Below the pieces are notes generated by a model. That model ran no database searches, had not been told where the DNA came from, and worked only from the letters and a program-made list of their open reading frames with translations. This document shows positions 1-11,932 of a stretch of 64,000 bases of DNA, piece after piece. The DNA lies in contig NC_071671.1 in NCBI RefSeq assembly GCF_028554725.1, positions 7,926,001 to 7,990,000 of the forward strand. The letters are read 5' to 3'. This DNA is from Zeugodacus cucurbitae (lineage: Eukaryota; Arthropoda; Insecta; Diptera; Tephritidae). Position 1 is the stretch's first letter. Each line of letters begins with the position of its first letter. The translations under genes and the position numbers were made by a program.

Positions 1-859
1 GGTACTTACATACAAATGTAGTACATATACAAACTCTTTTAGCGCTTCAATTCCGGATGCTTTCATCTAGTTGAATCTGTTTCTTGGCTCTCGTTTGAGC
101 TGCTATTGTAGATTTGTTGGAATGCGGAGAAAGTAGGGCGCATGCTTAAATTCTCAGACACTTTGCGCCGCTTGTGCAACGAAGCCAAGCCGAGCGGTGC
201 GGTGATGCGGCAATTCTGAAACATTTCCTCCGCACTTTGGCCTGCCAGGTCTGCACGAGCAGCAGCTGCGCTAAGTGCGGCAATAGCAGATCGTGTCTAC
301 GGCGTTTTGCGATTTGCGGCTACGGCTGCGCCTACTCTACTGACTACTGACTGGTGCTAGTCAATGCCAATGCTCGAGCCTGTTGCAATTCTATATACCG
401 ATGTATGTAAGTATGTACATATGAGCGCTGCGCTTATGAGTGGCTTGTGGCACATGCAACATGCAACAGCATGCAGTCAGTACTCGTTTTGCTACTTAGT
501 TAGAGTTTTTTTTATGCACACTTGTGCTGAGTTCCGTTTGAAATAAGCGGATTCTTCACAAGCTCCGTTGTAACAACTTTGTGCAACAGTACAAGCAGCA
601 CGACGGCTTTACCAGCAACGGTGGTATTAATTGGGCTTTAAAATGAAAATTAGAAACCGTCGACGGTAAAGCAAGAAGGCCGCGCAGATAGCAAATTCTC
701 TCCATACTTGACTGGCTTACTGTTGGAAGTGAGCAGATTTAGTTTGTAACTGTCTGCGGTGGCTACAATGTCCCGCTTATGCCAGACAATTGTCGCCGGT
801 TACTGTCATTACAGCAACTGCAAGGAAAATGCGGTCATTGTCACTTAGCAACAGAAATT
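1..859. other. Intergenic, no gene recognised
   Basis: I see no convincing gene here. Bases 120-320 are richer in G and C than the surroundings and contain several GCAGC and GCGGC runs, but every frame is soon closed. The small open frames have no recognisable domain and no good splice sites. It may be intron or upstream sequence of a gene outside the window. Confidence 0.5.
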
Positions 860-1740
860 CCGTCAAAAATGGCATGTGTACATACTTATAATTTTGAGCG
901 AAAAAGTGGAAACACTTGAGCTCTTTCCCGAGGATCTAACGGTTGTTTGGATGTTATATATACCAAAGTGATCAGGGTGACGAGTAGAGTTGAAATCCAG
1001 TTCTTGACGTCTGTCCGTGCAAGCGATAACTTGAGTAAAACTTGAGATATTTTCATGGAACTTGGTACACGTGTACCTTGTTACCCTGAGGGAGTTGGTA
1101 TTGAGAAATTGGACCATCGGTGCGCCACAATATGAATATATAAATATACATAGTTATTAAAGTAGTATTTGTTACAGAGGATCACACTAGGTAGAGGAAT
1201 ATTTGGTAATATATAAACCAAACTTTCTGCATTCGTTTCCCTTACATACTCCATTACACAACTTAAAAATAGGTAAATTCGGATAATAACCACGCCCAGC
1301 TCCCATACAAAGGTTATGTTGTAAATTACTAAAAGTGCGTTATATCACTAACAGAAACACTAAATTTTACAGAAGAAATGACAGAAGAACTCAATACCCA
1401 GATTTTTTTTAAATATAGAAAACGGACCCACTTATGGTTCAAAACCCGCATATCAGAAACTACTCGACCGATTCCAATGAAATTCGATATATAATATTTT
1501 CTTGACATCCTGACAAGAATGGAATATGGGCGAAATCGGTTCACAATCACGCCTACTTCAAATGAACTAAATTTTGAATTCCAACTGATTCCTTCACTTT
1601 ATAATGTAGACATAAGGAACCATTGAAGATAGCGGAATAAAACTTTACACAAATAGTGCATATCATCTCTGGCTTCACTTGTGAAAAAATTTTCGAAAAC
1701 GGACTATAACTTTTCAAGGGCCCAGATTTAAAGGTTCCAA
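860..1740 (-). repeat. INE-like interspersed repeat, copy A
   Basis: Read on the minus strand this matches the copies at 21779-22830 and 28721-29945. Shared landmarks are the text for 'tcaagttttactcaag', the CGGACAGAC run, the 'caccctgatca' box followed by a 'tatatata' stretch (near 940-1010), the GGGCGTGG-type box (near 1285-1300) and a 'gagtagtttctga' box (near 1455). It is old and has lost clear ends. It carries no coding capacity; small open frames inside it are accidental. Repeats of this style, with GGACGGAC runs and GTGGGCGTGG boxes, are typical of DINE-1/INE-1-like families in flies; that family link is an inference. Confidence 0.65.
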
Positions 1741-2519
1741 TCCCGATTTATTTATGTTTCTTTCTTCATGAATTACATTTTATAGGTACACTTTTTTTGC
1801 TCACTGTACATTTATACATACTTATATAATATGTAATGATGCATTATGCTTTCAAATACGCATTTCATTGAAAGCTCAGCGATATCGACTGTCCGAAGTA
1901 TTTCAATGGCTTGATCGCTCAGCTGTTTTATGAGGAAACCGGTTTTAACACACAACGTTAAATACAAACCGCAATCTCCTCTCGGTTTAATTTGTTGGTG
2001 TGAGCACGAATATTGCTCAATTCATTGAATAAATACAAATGCATTTTTTCCGAATTCTCTTATTCTCTTATTCTCTTTTTCCACTAACTCTAAAGAGAAG
2101 CGCAGTTTGCACCTAACACTTAGTAGCACTCTAATCTGAAAGAGATGAACTTCATTCGTATGAAGAAGGGATCGTGATATGATGAATATGTCATGCACCC
2201 AAGTGCAATGCCAAAACAGAGATAGAGATTTGGGATCACGGTACCATGGTATGTTAATGCTGATAAAATATAGTATTGGATATGTGGGTTATATGGACAT
2301 ACCTACCTACATAAGTGTCTTAAAAACTAATAAACCTCAGGAAGACTCTTTCTAAATGAAGCATTATATTTGCAAGGAAGGGTTAACCGATCATTGCATA
2401 CTCTCTCTCTCTCTCTTACAAATAGCATACGGCAGCTATGGTAATTCCTGAACCCATTTCACACATTTTCACCACCAAGCTACAGTCTATCCAAGATTTT
2501 ACATTCCCTTAATTTTACT
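1741..2519. other. Intergenic AT-rich, CT microsatellite
   Basis: No gene seen. A (CT)n microsatellite runs at about 2399-2417, and a triplicated 'ttattctc' motif lies near 2058-2080. Otherwise this is AT-rich unique-looking sequence. Confidence 0.5.
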
Positions 2520-2960
2520 AAGATATATCATATATTAACCGATATATACGGTTTAAAGTCCACGGTAAGTTTGAAAATCCATATATGACGTTTTTGGGCG
2601 ATATAGGAAATATTGACTTGATTTTGCCCATTTTCAGGTATACTATAAAAAATTCATCTTTTTTGACCGATTTTGATCATTTTCAAACTATACCATTGGG
2701 ATGCCAAAAAAAAAAAATTTTATGAATCGAGTTTCGTTGAAATTGGACGTTGGCAACTCTTGAATACTAATTAATTGATTCCTTGAATTTAGTAGTAAAT
2801 GTCAAAGACTGCATGAGGACTTCGAAACTATGATAGGATCTCGAGGATACTATAACTTGAGTTATATCTTTACCAATTTCAGTATTCTAGCTAAACTAAA
2901 GGGCATCGGAGCGCTTCAGAAATCTCTGTCTACTTAAGTTTTTATTTTTTAAATTATAAA
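2520..2960 (+). repeat. Diverged INE-like repeat, copy B
   Basis: The stretch has the phrase structure of the INE-like repeats elsewhere in this window on the plus strand: 'aaagtcca..g.aagtttg', a 'gatttt..cattttca' phrase, 'tcgttgaaat' and similar. It is too diverged to set borders. No coding capacity. Confidence 0.4.
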
Positions 2961-3617
2961 ATTCATCTATTTAAAGCCGTTCTGAACAGAAAGTACTCAA
3001 ATTATGAAACCAATTCAGTTATCAGTTTTTACAAATTCATCGTCAGGTTCCATATACATACATACATAGGGTATCACCATATTAAATAATGTATATCTTC
3101 AAAAGAAGTTAATTTGAACTCTTTCCACACCATAAACATCTGCAATCTCACCGCCATTCTTGCCATTCTCATTACTTCATATCACTCCATCATTATTGAA
3201 TGCCTTAATATAATTTGGTATTGAGGATAAAAACAATGGCCGCTAAAAAGTCTACTTATATTTCATTATTATCAGTAACTGGCCATATCCCGGCATTGTC
3301 ACTTGACAATGATATATATTAATCTACATACCAGACCCGTTGGCATATCTTTGACACACACACACACATGCATATATATGTAAGTGAGCCTAAGTATCCG
3401 TACATAATAAGTACACACAGTTCGGCGTAATTATGTATGCATATGTGTTCGAGTTCATTAAAAGAGTCGTGCTTGGGCTTTCCTTTATGGGCAATACAGC
3501 AACCAACAGCCGCTTTAACTACGAAATTGAATGAATTTGCAGTCAATTTATCGAAATAATAAACCAAGTCGAAGTGTGGGGTTATTAAGGTTACTTATAC
3601 ATATAGATATATGAATA
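2961..3617. other. Intergenic, CA microsatellite
   Basis: No gene recognised. A (CA)n tract lies at about 3354-3368 followed by short TA-rich repeats. The right edge is the TA target dinucleotide of the rosa element at 3618. Confidence 0.5.
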
Positions 3618-4346
3618 AAGGGTTTTTCAATAAGAGCGCTACAAAAGTGAAATTCTTTACTCCTGTGAAGTTCGATGGCATTATGTATGGAACTCGATTT
3701 CTTTTGCATAGTCACCACGGGCACACTTGCAGAAGTCCAAACGCTAAACCCAATTTTCGACGGTTTTCAAGCATGAATCGGCCGATACTCCTGCAATTTC
3801 ACGTTCGATATTCGTACGAAGTTGCACATTCATCGTCGCTGGCTTGTTGGCGTAGACCATTGACGTAGCGAAACAGGTGCGGCCAATTGACAGGGCCATT
3901 TCGTGAGATAACACGTTTACCAAACTCGGTTTTCAATAAATCGATTGTGACATCCGCTGTGTGACTTGTGGCGCCGTCCTGTTGGAACCATATATTATCC
4001 AAGTCCATATCAGCCAATTCGGGACAAAAATATACGGTTATCATTGAGCGGAAGCGATTTGGGGCTTCCTCAGTTGATGCTCTGGTGGCCTGTGGATTCA
4101 AATTTTTCCACTAGACGCTCAATTGTTGATCTGACAGGACGATTATGACGACCATAAATTGGACGTAACGCTCTCAAAGTTGAGGCCACTGACTTCGAGT
4201 TTCGATAGTAAATTTTAATAATTTCGACACATTGTTGGAAATGACAAACCTTACTGAAAAGAAATGTCAAAAAATAGGGAAAAAATATGTCGTCGTTTGC
4301 TGCCCTTATCGGTCTAAATTTTTAGCGCCCCTACTGAAAAACCCTT
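3618..4346 (-). mobile_element. rosa-like (DD41D) mariner relic A, both ends present
   Basis: A 729-bp Tc1/mariner-superfamily element flanked by TA on both sides. Its ends are imperfect inverted repeats: AAGGGTTTTTCAATAAGAGC on the left, and the complement of 'gcccctactgaaaaaccctt' on the right. The minus strand carries transposase pieces: the first catalytic-core block WFQQDGATSHTAD (around 3960-4000) and an N-terminal piece around 4070-4270. The segment that should hold the last catalytic aspartate (LTPLDYFLWG in sister copies) has been deleted right after the VNWP block, so the enzyme cannot work. The family is the one described from Ceratitis (rosa); I infer this from the spacing seen by comparing copies in this window. 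Confidence 0.8.
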
Positions 4347-5264
4347 TATATAGAATGTTGAAAATTCATTTTAAATTTTTACATCACACAATCTCATTAA
4401 GGTCTATGCTATCAAAACTCTTGGTTTTTCATGAATTTTTGGAAGGAAATCTTCAATATGCTTCGAGCTTTTCCGCTCATCTATGGGAAACTCATGACTT
4501 AGAACGAATGAAGGAATGAAGCTGACCAAACTCTGCAATACATAGGAGTAGTTCTTAAACTAGTTTTCATATGCCGTCAGTTCATTTGTTGCCATTTTAT
4601 TGAAATTGTAAACACTTATTTGACTGAATGTATTCTTAGCAGCATATTCTCTTATCCACCGCTACGAGCATTTTACAATTTTTCGTTTCACGAAATCCTG
4701 GCAGTAATTTAAATTTTAATTTTTTCACATTTATTTTAATCATTTACGCGTGTTTACGCATATTCATGTCTGCTACATAAACCTCCAAAATGCACTCGTG
4801 TTAAATACCCAGTGAAATTTATGCACATACATACACATTTCATATGGGATTGTATGCAGATATTTATAATGTAAAGTATAAATAAGTATAAATCGATTAC
4901 TGAATTTATATACATATGTATATACAAACATATGTCCGTTTGTATTAATATGTGGAAGAAAACGCTTACGAACAGATCGAACGGCTTCAACATGCATTTA
5001 AAGTTTAAGAAGAATGAAGAATGTGGGAAAGTTGCGCAAGCGATCTAAATCCCACTTCTCTAAGTGTACTCTATGCTTTCAAAAGAGTGATTTTAACAAT
5101 TAATTTATTAGATTTAGCTTTTTATAACCCAATTTGAAATCCATTGTTTTTTTTTTGTTTTACGCCAATGAAAATTACGGAATAAACCTTTGTACAAATA
5201 ATTGTCAATGATTGGCAATGATGGTTTCTATAAGAGGGCATTATTTTCAAAATTTTGTTATTAA
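4347..5264. other. Intergenic, no gene recognised
   Basis: AT-rich sequence between the rosa relic and the Helitron relic. Overlapping minus-strand open frames at 4754-4997 are composed of low-complexity TA-rich sequence and show no domain. A poly-T of ten lies near 5147-5157. Confidence 0.5.
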
Positions 5265-6140
5265 CTAGCTGACCCAGCGGAGAAGTTTCTTCCGCCTTAT
5301 AGCATTTTCTTTTCTCGATAAATAAATATTTAAATGATTCCATACTAGTTATTCCTTTGGAGCATGGGTTGCATCCTCCAATTGATAAGCTTGACTTTGT
5401 CATTTGTTAATATTTATAGCGAATGCAATACGGATCGGAAATTGAAGTCGTCTAAACTCAAACGACATATTGCTAGGGATCGTCGAGATCCTCGATATGA
5501 GAACTTCTTCTCCTCCGAACTTTTCTTTAATTATCAACGCACCTCTTGTTCATATCTTTTTTTACCATCAAACGCGTTTCGTTGCACAGTTTTAGTTGGT
5601 TTAGGTTTCGAAGCATGATTACTACAGAGCCAATCTTTAGTCGTAGGATCATTATTTTTGTTGTTGGGAATAACTTGTTGATGACTTCGTTTTTCGATGA
5701 AACAGATTTACATAAATTCGAAATCAACTCGATTCATCGACTGCCGATAGCCAGCAATTGCTCAGAATGATATGTAACAGACATATCGTTCAGCAATGTT
5801 TCAGTAACTTTAATGTTTCTTGTTAGCTGAAGTTTCTTCACATATGTAACGTCATAGATTCGATGATTTGAGCTAAGAGTTTATTTCATCGGCAGTGTTT
5901 GGAGGCAATCGCCAGACAATAAAATTCTGTTATTATATGTTGGTTCTTCGACAGTTTGACCAAGTGATGGTAATTTTAATGTGGCTGCGGTTCCAGATGA
6001 AGCAACTGCTACCGCAATGTTGGATTTCGCACGAACCATGACAAAAACTAATGACATGAGGAATGTCTTTCTACCAGGGGCATCCAGGAAATATGAACAA
6101 ACATTTCCTTCATCAATTGCTTGCATTAATGTATCATATA
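5265..6140 (-). mobile_element. Helitron relic with intact 3' terminus
   Basis: Rolling-circle transposon fragment on the minus strand. Its 3' end is clear: a GC-rich hairpin (GCGGA...TCCGC), then GGGTCAGCTAG, with the terminal CTAG at 5265-5268 followed by T, as Helitrons end. Upstream on the same strand are broken pieces of a Pif1-like helicase: an N-terminal part with YFLDAPG (Walker A region, lysine displaced by damage) and AVASSGTAAT around 5881-6126, then a C-terminal part with LKIGSVVIMLRNLN and KLCNETRL around 5527-5727, then FEFRRLQFPIR around 5420-5460. Several frameshifts and stops separate the pieces. The Rep/HUH part is absent. The element at 54517-54994 has the same 3' end. Confidence 0.8.
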
Positions 6141-6164
6141 ATTATTTTTGTTGGGAATTCAACA

Positions 6165-7135
6165 GGGGTACATTCGATCCAACAAAGAGTCGAAATTATC
6201 AAAATTTACTACCGAAATTCGGAGTTAGTGGCCTCACCTGTAAGGGCGATACCTCCAATTTATAGTCGCCATAATCGTCCTATCTGATCAACAATTGAGC
6301 GTCTAGTGGCAATTGAATCCACGGGCACAGTACAAAATATTACCGTGCCAGTGAGACAAAGAAGTGGCCGTAGTGTCGAGAATATTGGTGCCGCTAGCGC
6401 ATCAATTGAGGAATACTCAAATAAGACTCTCACACGTCGTTCTCAAGCGTTGGGTATCTCTGTGAAACCGTTGTGGCGAATTTTGCGTAAAGATCTTGGT
6501 CTACATCCTTCAAGATGAAATTGACGCAAGAACTGAAGCCGCTAGGCCATCAGAATCGTTGTATGATCCTGAATTGGACTGAGCAACAACTTGAAAATGA
6601 TCCGGCTATGCTCATCTTCAGCGATTAGGCTCATATCTGGCTGAATGGATTCGTCAATAAGCAAAATATGCATTATTGCTCTGGCAGCAATCCACACGTA
6701 CTCCAAAAAACACCATTAGGTTAGGTTGGTCTGGTAGGCCTGCAGGCCACGCATAGACCAGTTATGGTCCTTTGCGATACCAGAATGGAGTGCCTTCACA
6801 TGTTCCCTGAGTAGTAGTCATCGTTTAGGATGCCTGCGCCTGACGCGAATTTTAATAGTTTATGAGGCTTCACTAACGCTATCTCCTCTAACGTATAGTA
6901 ATGTGGGGCCCCTAAGTACCTAAGACGTTGTCTCGTTTGTCACCATTGAATACCGAAAAAATTACAGTTTGGTGTGGTTTATGGGCCGGCGTCGTCATCA
7001 CTTCTTCCGTGATGATCACGACCGGCACGTTACTGTGAATGGGGATCGCTATCAAATTTGGCCCAAAATGGATGATATGGACTTGGACAATATGTGGTTC
7101 CTCTGATCTCACGAAATGACCCAGTCAAGTTAAAT
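6165..7135 (+). mobile_element. rosa-like mariner relic B, split by an insertion
   Basis: Plus-strand transposase relic. It opens with the QRVEIIKIYYRNSE block (about 6180-6225), then VRQRSGRSVENI (about 6345-6385), then RRSQALGISVKPLWRILRKDLGLHP (split here: RRSQALGIS, then WRILRKDLG) near 6437-6510. A 223-bp retrotransposon piece interrupts it at 6718-6940, flanked by CACCATT. Transposase sequence resumes with 'attgaataccgaaaaaattac' (written in part) and runs to the 'gacttggacaatatgtggttcc' block near 7080-7100. The rest, including the catalytic core and the 3' end, is missing. The 5' end is also gone, so the fragment is stuck against the Helitron relic. Confidence 0.75.
6718..6940 (-). 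mobile_element. Short retrotransposon 3' fragment with TTAGG-like tail, inserted in rosa B
   Basis: A 223-bp insert that interrupts the rosa transposase. The host element reads 'caccattg.ataccgaaaaa' in sister copies, and here CACCATT occurs at 6711-6717 and again at 6941-6947, which makes a 7-bp target-site duplication. The insert begins AGGTTAGGTTGG on the plus strand, meaning its own 3' tail (minus strand) is CCAACCTAACCT. I infer a 5'-truncated non-LTR retrotransposon or SINE on the minus strand. No open frame is long enough to name the clade. Confidence 0.6.
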
Positions 7136-9609
7136 ATAAGAAGAATATATATCTGCTATATGCTTTGGTAGAAGAAATTTTATTAAAATATTGGTTACAT
7201 ATCTGTCATATCGGTAGAAAAGCTGTGCGTACATTAATATTGTAATTCTCATTTAATTAGCAGTTTTGAATAAAAAGTATGTAATTATGTTTCGCTCACA
7301 TTCTCGATGCACATATTTATTAGTCAGAAATTTGCCGGTGGCAACACCAGTTTCACGTCCACATGGGGGTTGTAGTCGCAAGACCGCCCTAATAGCCGCC
7401 GCTGCTGCCATCAAATTGAGTAGATAATAATGTGGTGGCCGGTGCAGTATGTGTGCAGCAGCGAGGAAAAACATACTGCAGCTGCAACAACAAATTGATA
7501 TCCAAAAAAGGAGCAGAAAAAGTGATGTAACGTGCGCCGCATTCAATTCAACCTCGCAAACCATATTTTCGCTGCCAACGTGTGTTGGTAATCACGTTGG
7601 CAAAAATCCGCACAGCACACAGTGCCGATGGTGGGGAACGACAGAGTGGGCGCTGCAACGCATACGACTGGCAGCTTCATATGTCAAAATTTTTGGCACT
7701 TGCCCAAAACAAAACAAAACAAAACAACAACAACAACAACAAATAATAATAATAAGTAAAACGAGTGCCGTACATCTCCCGAATTTCTTCAGTATTATCT
7801 TTTCGTTTTGCCACCACCGCAGCGTGGTTAGACTGTGGACTTTGTGTACGTAACGTCAACGGGCCATGTTGAAGGCGATCCATTTATCAATATGCAGTAT
7901 GTGTTTATCTGTTGTTGTTGTAGTTGTAGTTGTAGTTCGTACTTTATGCACAGCACCAAATAGGAAAATATGTTTTATTTGTTACTGTTGAACGGCCGAG
8001 TCGGCCAGTTGTGTGTGTGTGTGTGTGCGGTTGATCGGTGAAGGTGATGGCGGGTCCGTTAGTTCTTGCGACATATGCTTGTCGAAATTTGAAATGAAGT
8101 GATGCAGCGGAAGCGGAAGTTTGTATTTGCACTTTTGCCGATTTTCGCTAAAATGCGCAAATTTTCTTCTACCCCACTACAACAACCAAAACAATAAAAG
8201 ACAAAAAAAAAAAAATACAAATGCCAATGCAAAAACAACAAATTGTATAAAAAATGCATATGCTCTAAATCCTTGCCAAAATCAACTAAAAACCAGCTAA
8301 AGCGGATTGGCGGAACGAAAATTTTCGTGTGCAACGGCTTTGTGCCGGCTACCATTGCCGTATTTGTATTTGTATTTGTTTTTGTTTTTGTACAAACCCA
8401 AACCAAAGGCTATTTAACAACTACCTAATGCATGGCCCGTCTGCACACATCGGAAAAATATCAAAAACAAAGGCCACAAACACACGCTACTTATCCGCAC
8501 CCGATAATGTCCGCCTGTACGGCCCGCCCTCTAACCCGTACGGGTATTGCCTCTGCTGCTGCTGCTGCTGCTTTCTAATTAATTGAAAGGGGACTTTTTC
8601 TTGTGCCACTGTGATGTGCTCCCATGCGCTGCTATGCATTGCATTGCATTGCTGACTGACTGGTGGGCTAATAAAAGTAGTAGTAGCGCCGATGTCGATT
8701 TGTGGTGGCACTATGCCATCGTAATGATTGTGATGCTGCTAACGGTAATGGTAATGGCAATGGTAATTGCTACAGCGTTGACGTTGGCGATGGCGATGAC
8801 GATGGCACAAGTAATGACTGACTATATATGACTCCGACGGTGTTGACTATCGATGCTGTTGTGACTCGTTGTGTCAACACAGTCACTAGACCGTTGCATT
8901 TGATGTTGGCTGATTTCATTAGCCTCTTTTTGTCAGCTGTAATTGAAAATTTGTACGAAAATTTTCAATCACTTTTATTTAGTAGCGAACTTCCCCTAAG
9001 TCTCTAGTGGTTATGACATTATTTGGTAATTATGCGGCCAGATCTGCAGACCTTATTGGCAAGCCACAAAGTCAAACAAATTGTTTTGCATAGCTGTTAG
9101 TTGATTACATTATCTTCACCAGCAATTGGGACTGCATTTACCAAAAATTATTTCACAACCATTAGAACATGCATACACCAACTAACCAACCAACACCAAT
9201 ACACCACACACACGAACATTTGTACGCGTATAAATTTGACTTTTGCACATTGGAAACTATTTTTTTCAAATAGTTAGCATTGAAGAACAAGGTTATACAG
9301 CGAAAGCTTTTTTTTTTCAAATCTATTACAATATATTGCTGTTCTCAATACCAAGTATCATTTACTTGGTACATACTTATAATTAGATTGAAAATTTCGT
9401 ATATCATACATATTAATTCTAAAATGTATTTTTTTTAGGTCGTAAAATTTAAATTTGGCTTAACCCTTGACCCTTAAAATTCCAGTAATATGGACACAAA
9501 TGAATAGCTTGATACTTAATTGCTCAAGTTTCTGTTTATTTATACCATAAATCTTTTTTCCCTTATTACCATTGAAATTATTACATTGCGATGTGTTACA
9601 TGACATATA
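7136..9609. other. Intergenic or intronic; microsatellites only
   Basis: No gene I can support. The region is rich in simple repeats: (CAA)n with AAAAC repeats at about 7708-7742, (TTG)n near 7908-7935, (GT)n at about 8012-8028, TATTTG/TTTTTG runs near 8360-8392, (CTG)n at about 8555-8573, and GGTAAT/GGCAAT repeats near 8740-8770. Open frames across it (for example 134 residues at 7449-7853) are low-complexity runs of Gln, Lys or Cys created by these repeats. Repeat-rich stretches like this are common in introns and 5' regions of fly regulatory genes, but nothing here identifies one. Confidence 0.5.
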
Positions 9610-10606
9610 AAGGGTGTTTCAATAAGAGCACTACAAAATAAAACAAAAACGGGTATCAAAGGGATCTCAAAGAAATTATTTCTTCCTTTGAAACTACCAT
9701 TATTTACTTGATTTCTTTTGCATGACAACCGCGGGCGTGCTTGCAGAAGTCCAAACGCTGAACACAATTTTCGACGGTTTTCAAGCATAAATCAGCCGAT
9801 TTATTTTTTATTATTTTTCGCAATTTCACGTTCGATATTCGTCCGAAGTTCATCAATCGTCGCTGGTTTGTTGGCATAGATCATAGACTTGACGTAACCC
9901 CACAGGAAATAGTCTAACGGCGTCAACTAGCACGACCGAGGCGCACAGCGACCCATTTACTGGGCCATTTCGTCAGATAACACGTTCACCAAACTTGGTT
10001 TTCCATAAATCGGTTGTGACATTCGCTGTGTGGCTTGTGACGGCGTCCTGTTGGAACCACATATTCCAAGTCCATATCATCCTATTGGGGCAAAAATATT
10101 CGGTTATCATTAATAGCGATTTCCATTCACCGTAATGTGCTGGATCTTGATCATCACGGAAGAAGTACGGCCTGCACCATACCGTAATTTTTTCGGGATA
10201 CAATGGCCTGCCTGATCAACCATCCATCCAAAAATGAGCCCCATCGCTGAAGATGGATCGTTTTCAAGTTGTTGCTCAGTACAATTCACGAAAAAACGAC
10301 GATTCTGGTAGTCAAGCGGCTTCAGTTCATGCGTTAATTTGATCTTGTAAGGATGTTGGCAAAGATCTTTTTGCAAAATTCACCACAACGACATCACAGA
10401 GATGACCAACGGTTGAGAACGACGTGTGAGAGACTGATTTAGTTCTTCCTCAATTGATGCGTTAGCGGCAGCAATATTCTCGACACTACGGGCAATTCTT
10501 TGTCTCACTGGCACGGGAATAATATGTACTGTGTCCGTGGATTCTAATTTTTCCACTAGACCCTCAATTGTTGGTCTGACGATTATGATCACCATAAACT
10601 GGACGT
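9610..10606 (-). mobile_element. rosa-like (DD41D) mariner relic C, nearly full length
   Basis: The left end is a rosa terminal repeat (AAGGGTGTTTCAATAAGAGC at 9610) next to a TA. The minus strand carries most of the transposase in order: RQRIARSVENIAAA (about 10480-10520), LTRRSQPLVIS (about 10400-10440), a middle part with NDPSSAMGLIFGWM (about 10215-10260), the first core aspartate in WFQQDAVTSHTAN (about 10020-10060), the last core aspartate in PLDYFLWGYV (about 9885-9925) and the C-terminal CVQRLDFCKHARG. Frameshifts and stops break it into at least four pieces. The spacing between the two core aspartates is near 41 residues once a small insertion is discounted, which is the DD41D pattern. 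The N-terminal end is lost where the RTE begins. Confidence 0.8.
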
Positions 10607-11932
10607 AGGGAGATTCCACAATCTGCGACAATTACCGTGGGATAAGCCTCCTAAATATCGCATTCAAGATTCTATCGAGCGTACTGTGTGAAAGACTAAA
10701 GCCCACCGTCAACAAACTGATTGGACCTTATCAGTGTGGCTTTAGACCTGGAAAATCGAAAACTGACCAGATATTCACCATGCGCCAAATCTTGGAGAAG
10801 ACCCGTGAAAATAGGATCGACACACACCACCTTTTTGTCGATTTCAAAACTGCTTTCGACAGCACCAAAAGGAGCTGCGTTTATGCCGCGATGTCTGAAT
10901 TTGGTATCCCCGCAAAACTAATACGGCTGTGTAAATTGACGTTGAGTAACACCAAAAGCTCCGTCATGATTGGGAAGGACCTCTCCGAGCCGTTCGATAC
11001 CAGACGAGGTTTCAGACAAGGTGACTCACTATCGTGCGACTTCTTAAACTTGATGTTGGAAAAAATAATACGAGCTGCAGAGCTAAATAGAGAAGGTACA
11101 ATCTTCTACAAGAGTGTACAGCTGCTGGCGTATGCCGATGATATTGATATCATCGGAAGCAACAACCGCGCCGTTAGTTCTGCTTTTTTCCGTGTGGATA
11201 AGGAAGCGAAGCGAATGGGTCTGGAGGTGAATGAGGACAAGACGAAATATCTCCTGTCATCAAACAAACAGTCAGCGCACTCGCGTCTTGGCTCCCACGT
11301 CACTGTTGACAGCATTAACAGCAATAACAATGTCAGCCTGGAAATCCAACGCAGATTCACTCTTGCCAACAGGTGCTACTATGGACTAAGTAGGCAATTG
11401 AAAAGTAAAGTCCTCTCTCGACAAACAAAAACCAAACTCTACAAGTCTCTCATCATTCCCGTCCTACTTTGCGGTGCAGAAGCGTGGACGATGTCAATAT
11501 CCGATGAGACGGCACTAGGAGTTTTCGAGAGAAAGGTTTTGCGGAAGATTTATGGTCCCTTAAACATTGGCAACGGCGAATACCGCAGACGATGGAACGA
11601 TGAGCTGTATGTGTTATTCGACGACATAGACATAGTCCAACGAATAAAAAGACAGCGGCTACGCTGGCTAGGACATGTTGTTCGAATGGATGAAAGTGCT
11701 CTAGCTCTGAAAGTATTCGATGCAGTACCCACTGGTGGAAGCCGAGGAAGGGGGGAAGGCCTCCACTCCGTTGGAGGGACCATGTGGAGAGCGACCTGGT
11801 TACACTTGGGATCTCCAACTGGCGCCGAACTGCGAAGGAGAGAGAGAAGTTGCGCACTTTCGTCGATTCGGCTATAACCGGATAAACGGTTGCAACGCCA
11901 ATCACAAACATTGTGATTTACATCACATGTAA
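10607..11932 (+). mobile_element. 5'-truncated RTE-clade retrotransposon, copy 1
   Basis: Sequence matches the full-length RTE (50933-54208) from its position about 52851 to the 3' end. It holds reverse-transcriptase motif A (FVDFKTAFDS), motif B (RRGFRQGDSLSCDF), motif C (LAYADDIDIIG) and the C-terminal ERKVLRKIYGP and RLRWLGHVVRM blocks. The open frame runs 10780-11877. It is damaged upstream near 10640-10780 and frameshifted near 11750 in the GRGRPPLRW block. A 15-codon in-frame deletion removes the HNFEVVDNFVYLGTS segment near 11312. The 3' end is GGTTGCAACGCCAATCACA with no TA or GAA repeat tail. The left edge joins directly into the rosa relic; I do not find the missing rosa end on the far side, so this is not a simple insertion. 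Confidence 0.85.
10780..11877 (+). pseudogene. RTE reverse transcriptase, 5'-truncated
   Basis: A long open frame for the reverse transcriptase and C-terminal part of an RTE-type retrotransposon. It begins within the fingers region (QILEKTRENRIDTHH), keeps the catalytic YADD box, lacks the apurinic-like endonuclease, and has lost 15 residues between HVTVDS and INSNNN compared with the full-length copy. The last 40 or so residues are out of frame (GRGEGLHSVGG instead of GRGRPPLRW). It is not expected to support retrotransposition. Confidence 0.8.

Noticed and set aside
7449..7853. 134-residue frame as a protein gene
   Set aside because: Driven by (CAA)n and (AAT)n simple repeats; no domain.
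10607..11932. RTE copy 1 as a simple insertion into rosa C
   Set aside because: The missing rosa end is not found to the right, so the join needs a deletion or rearrangement.
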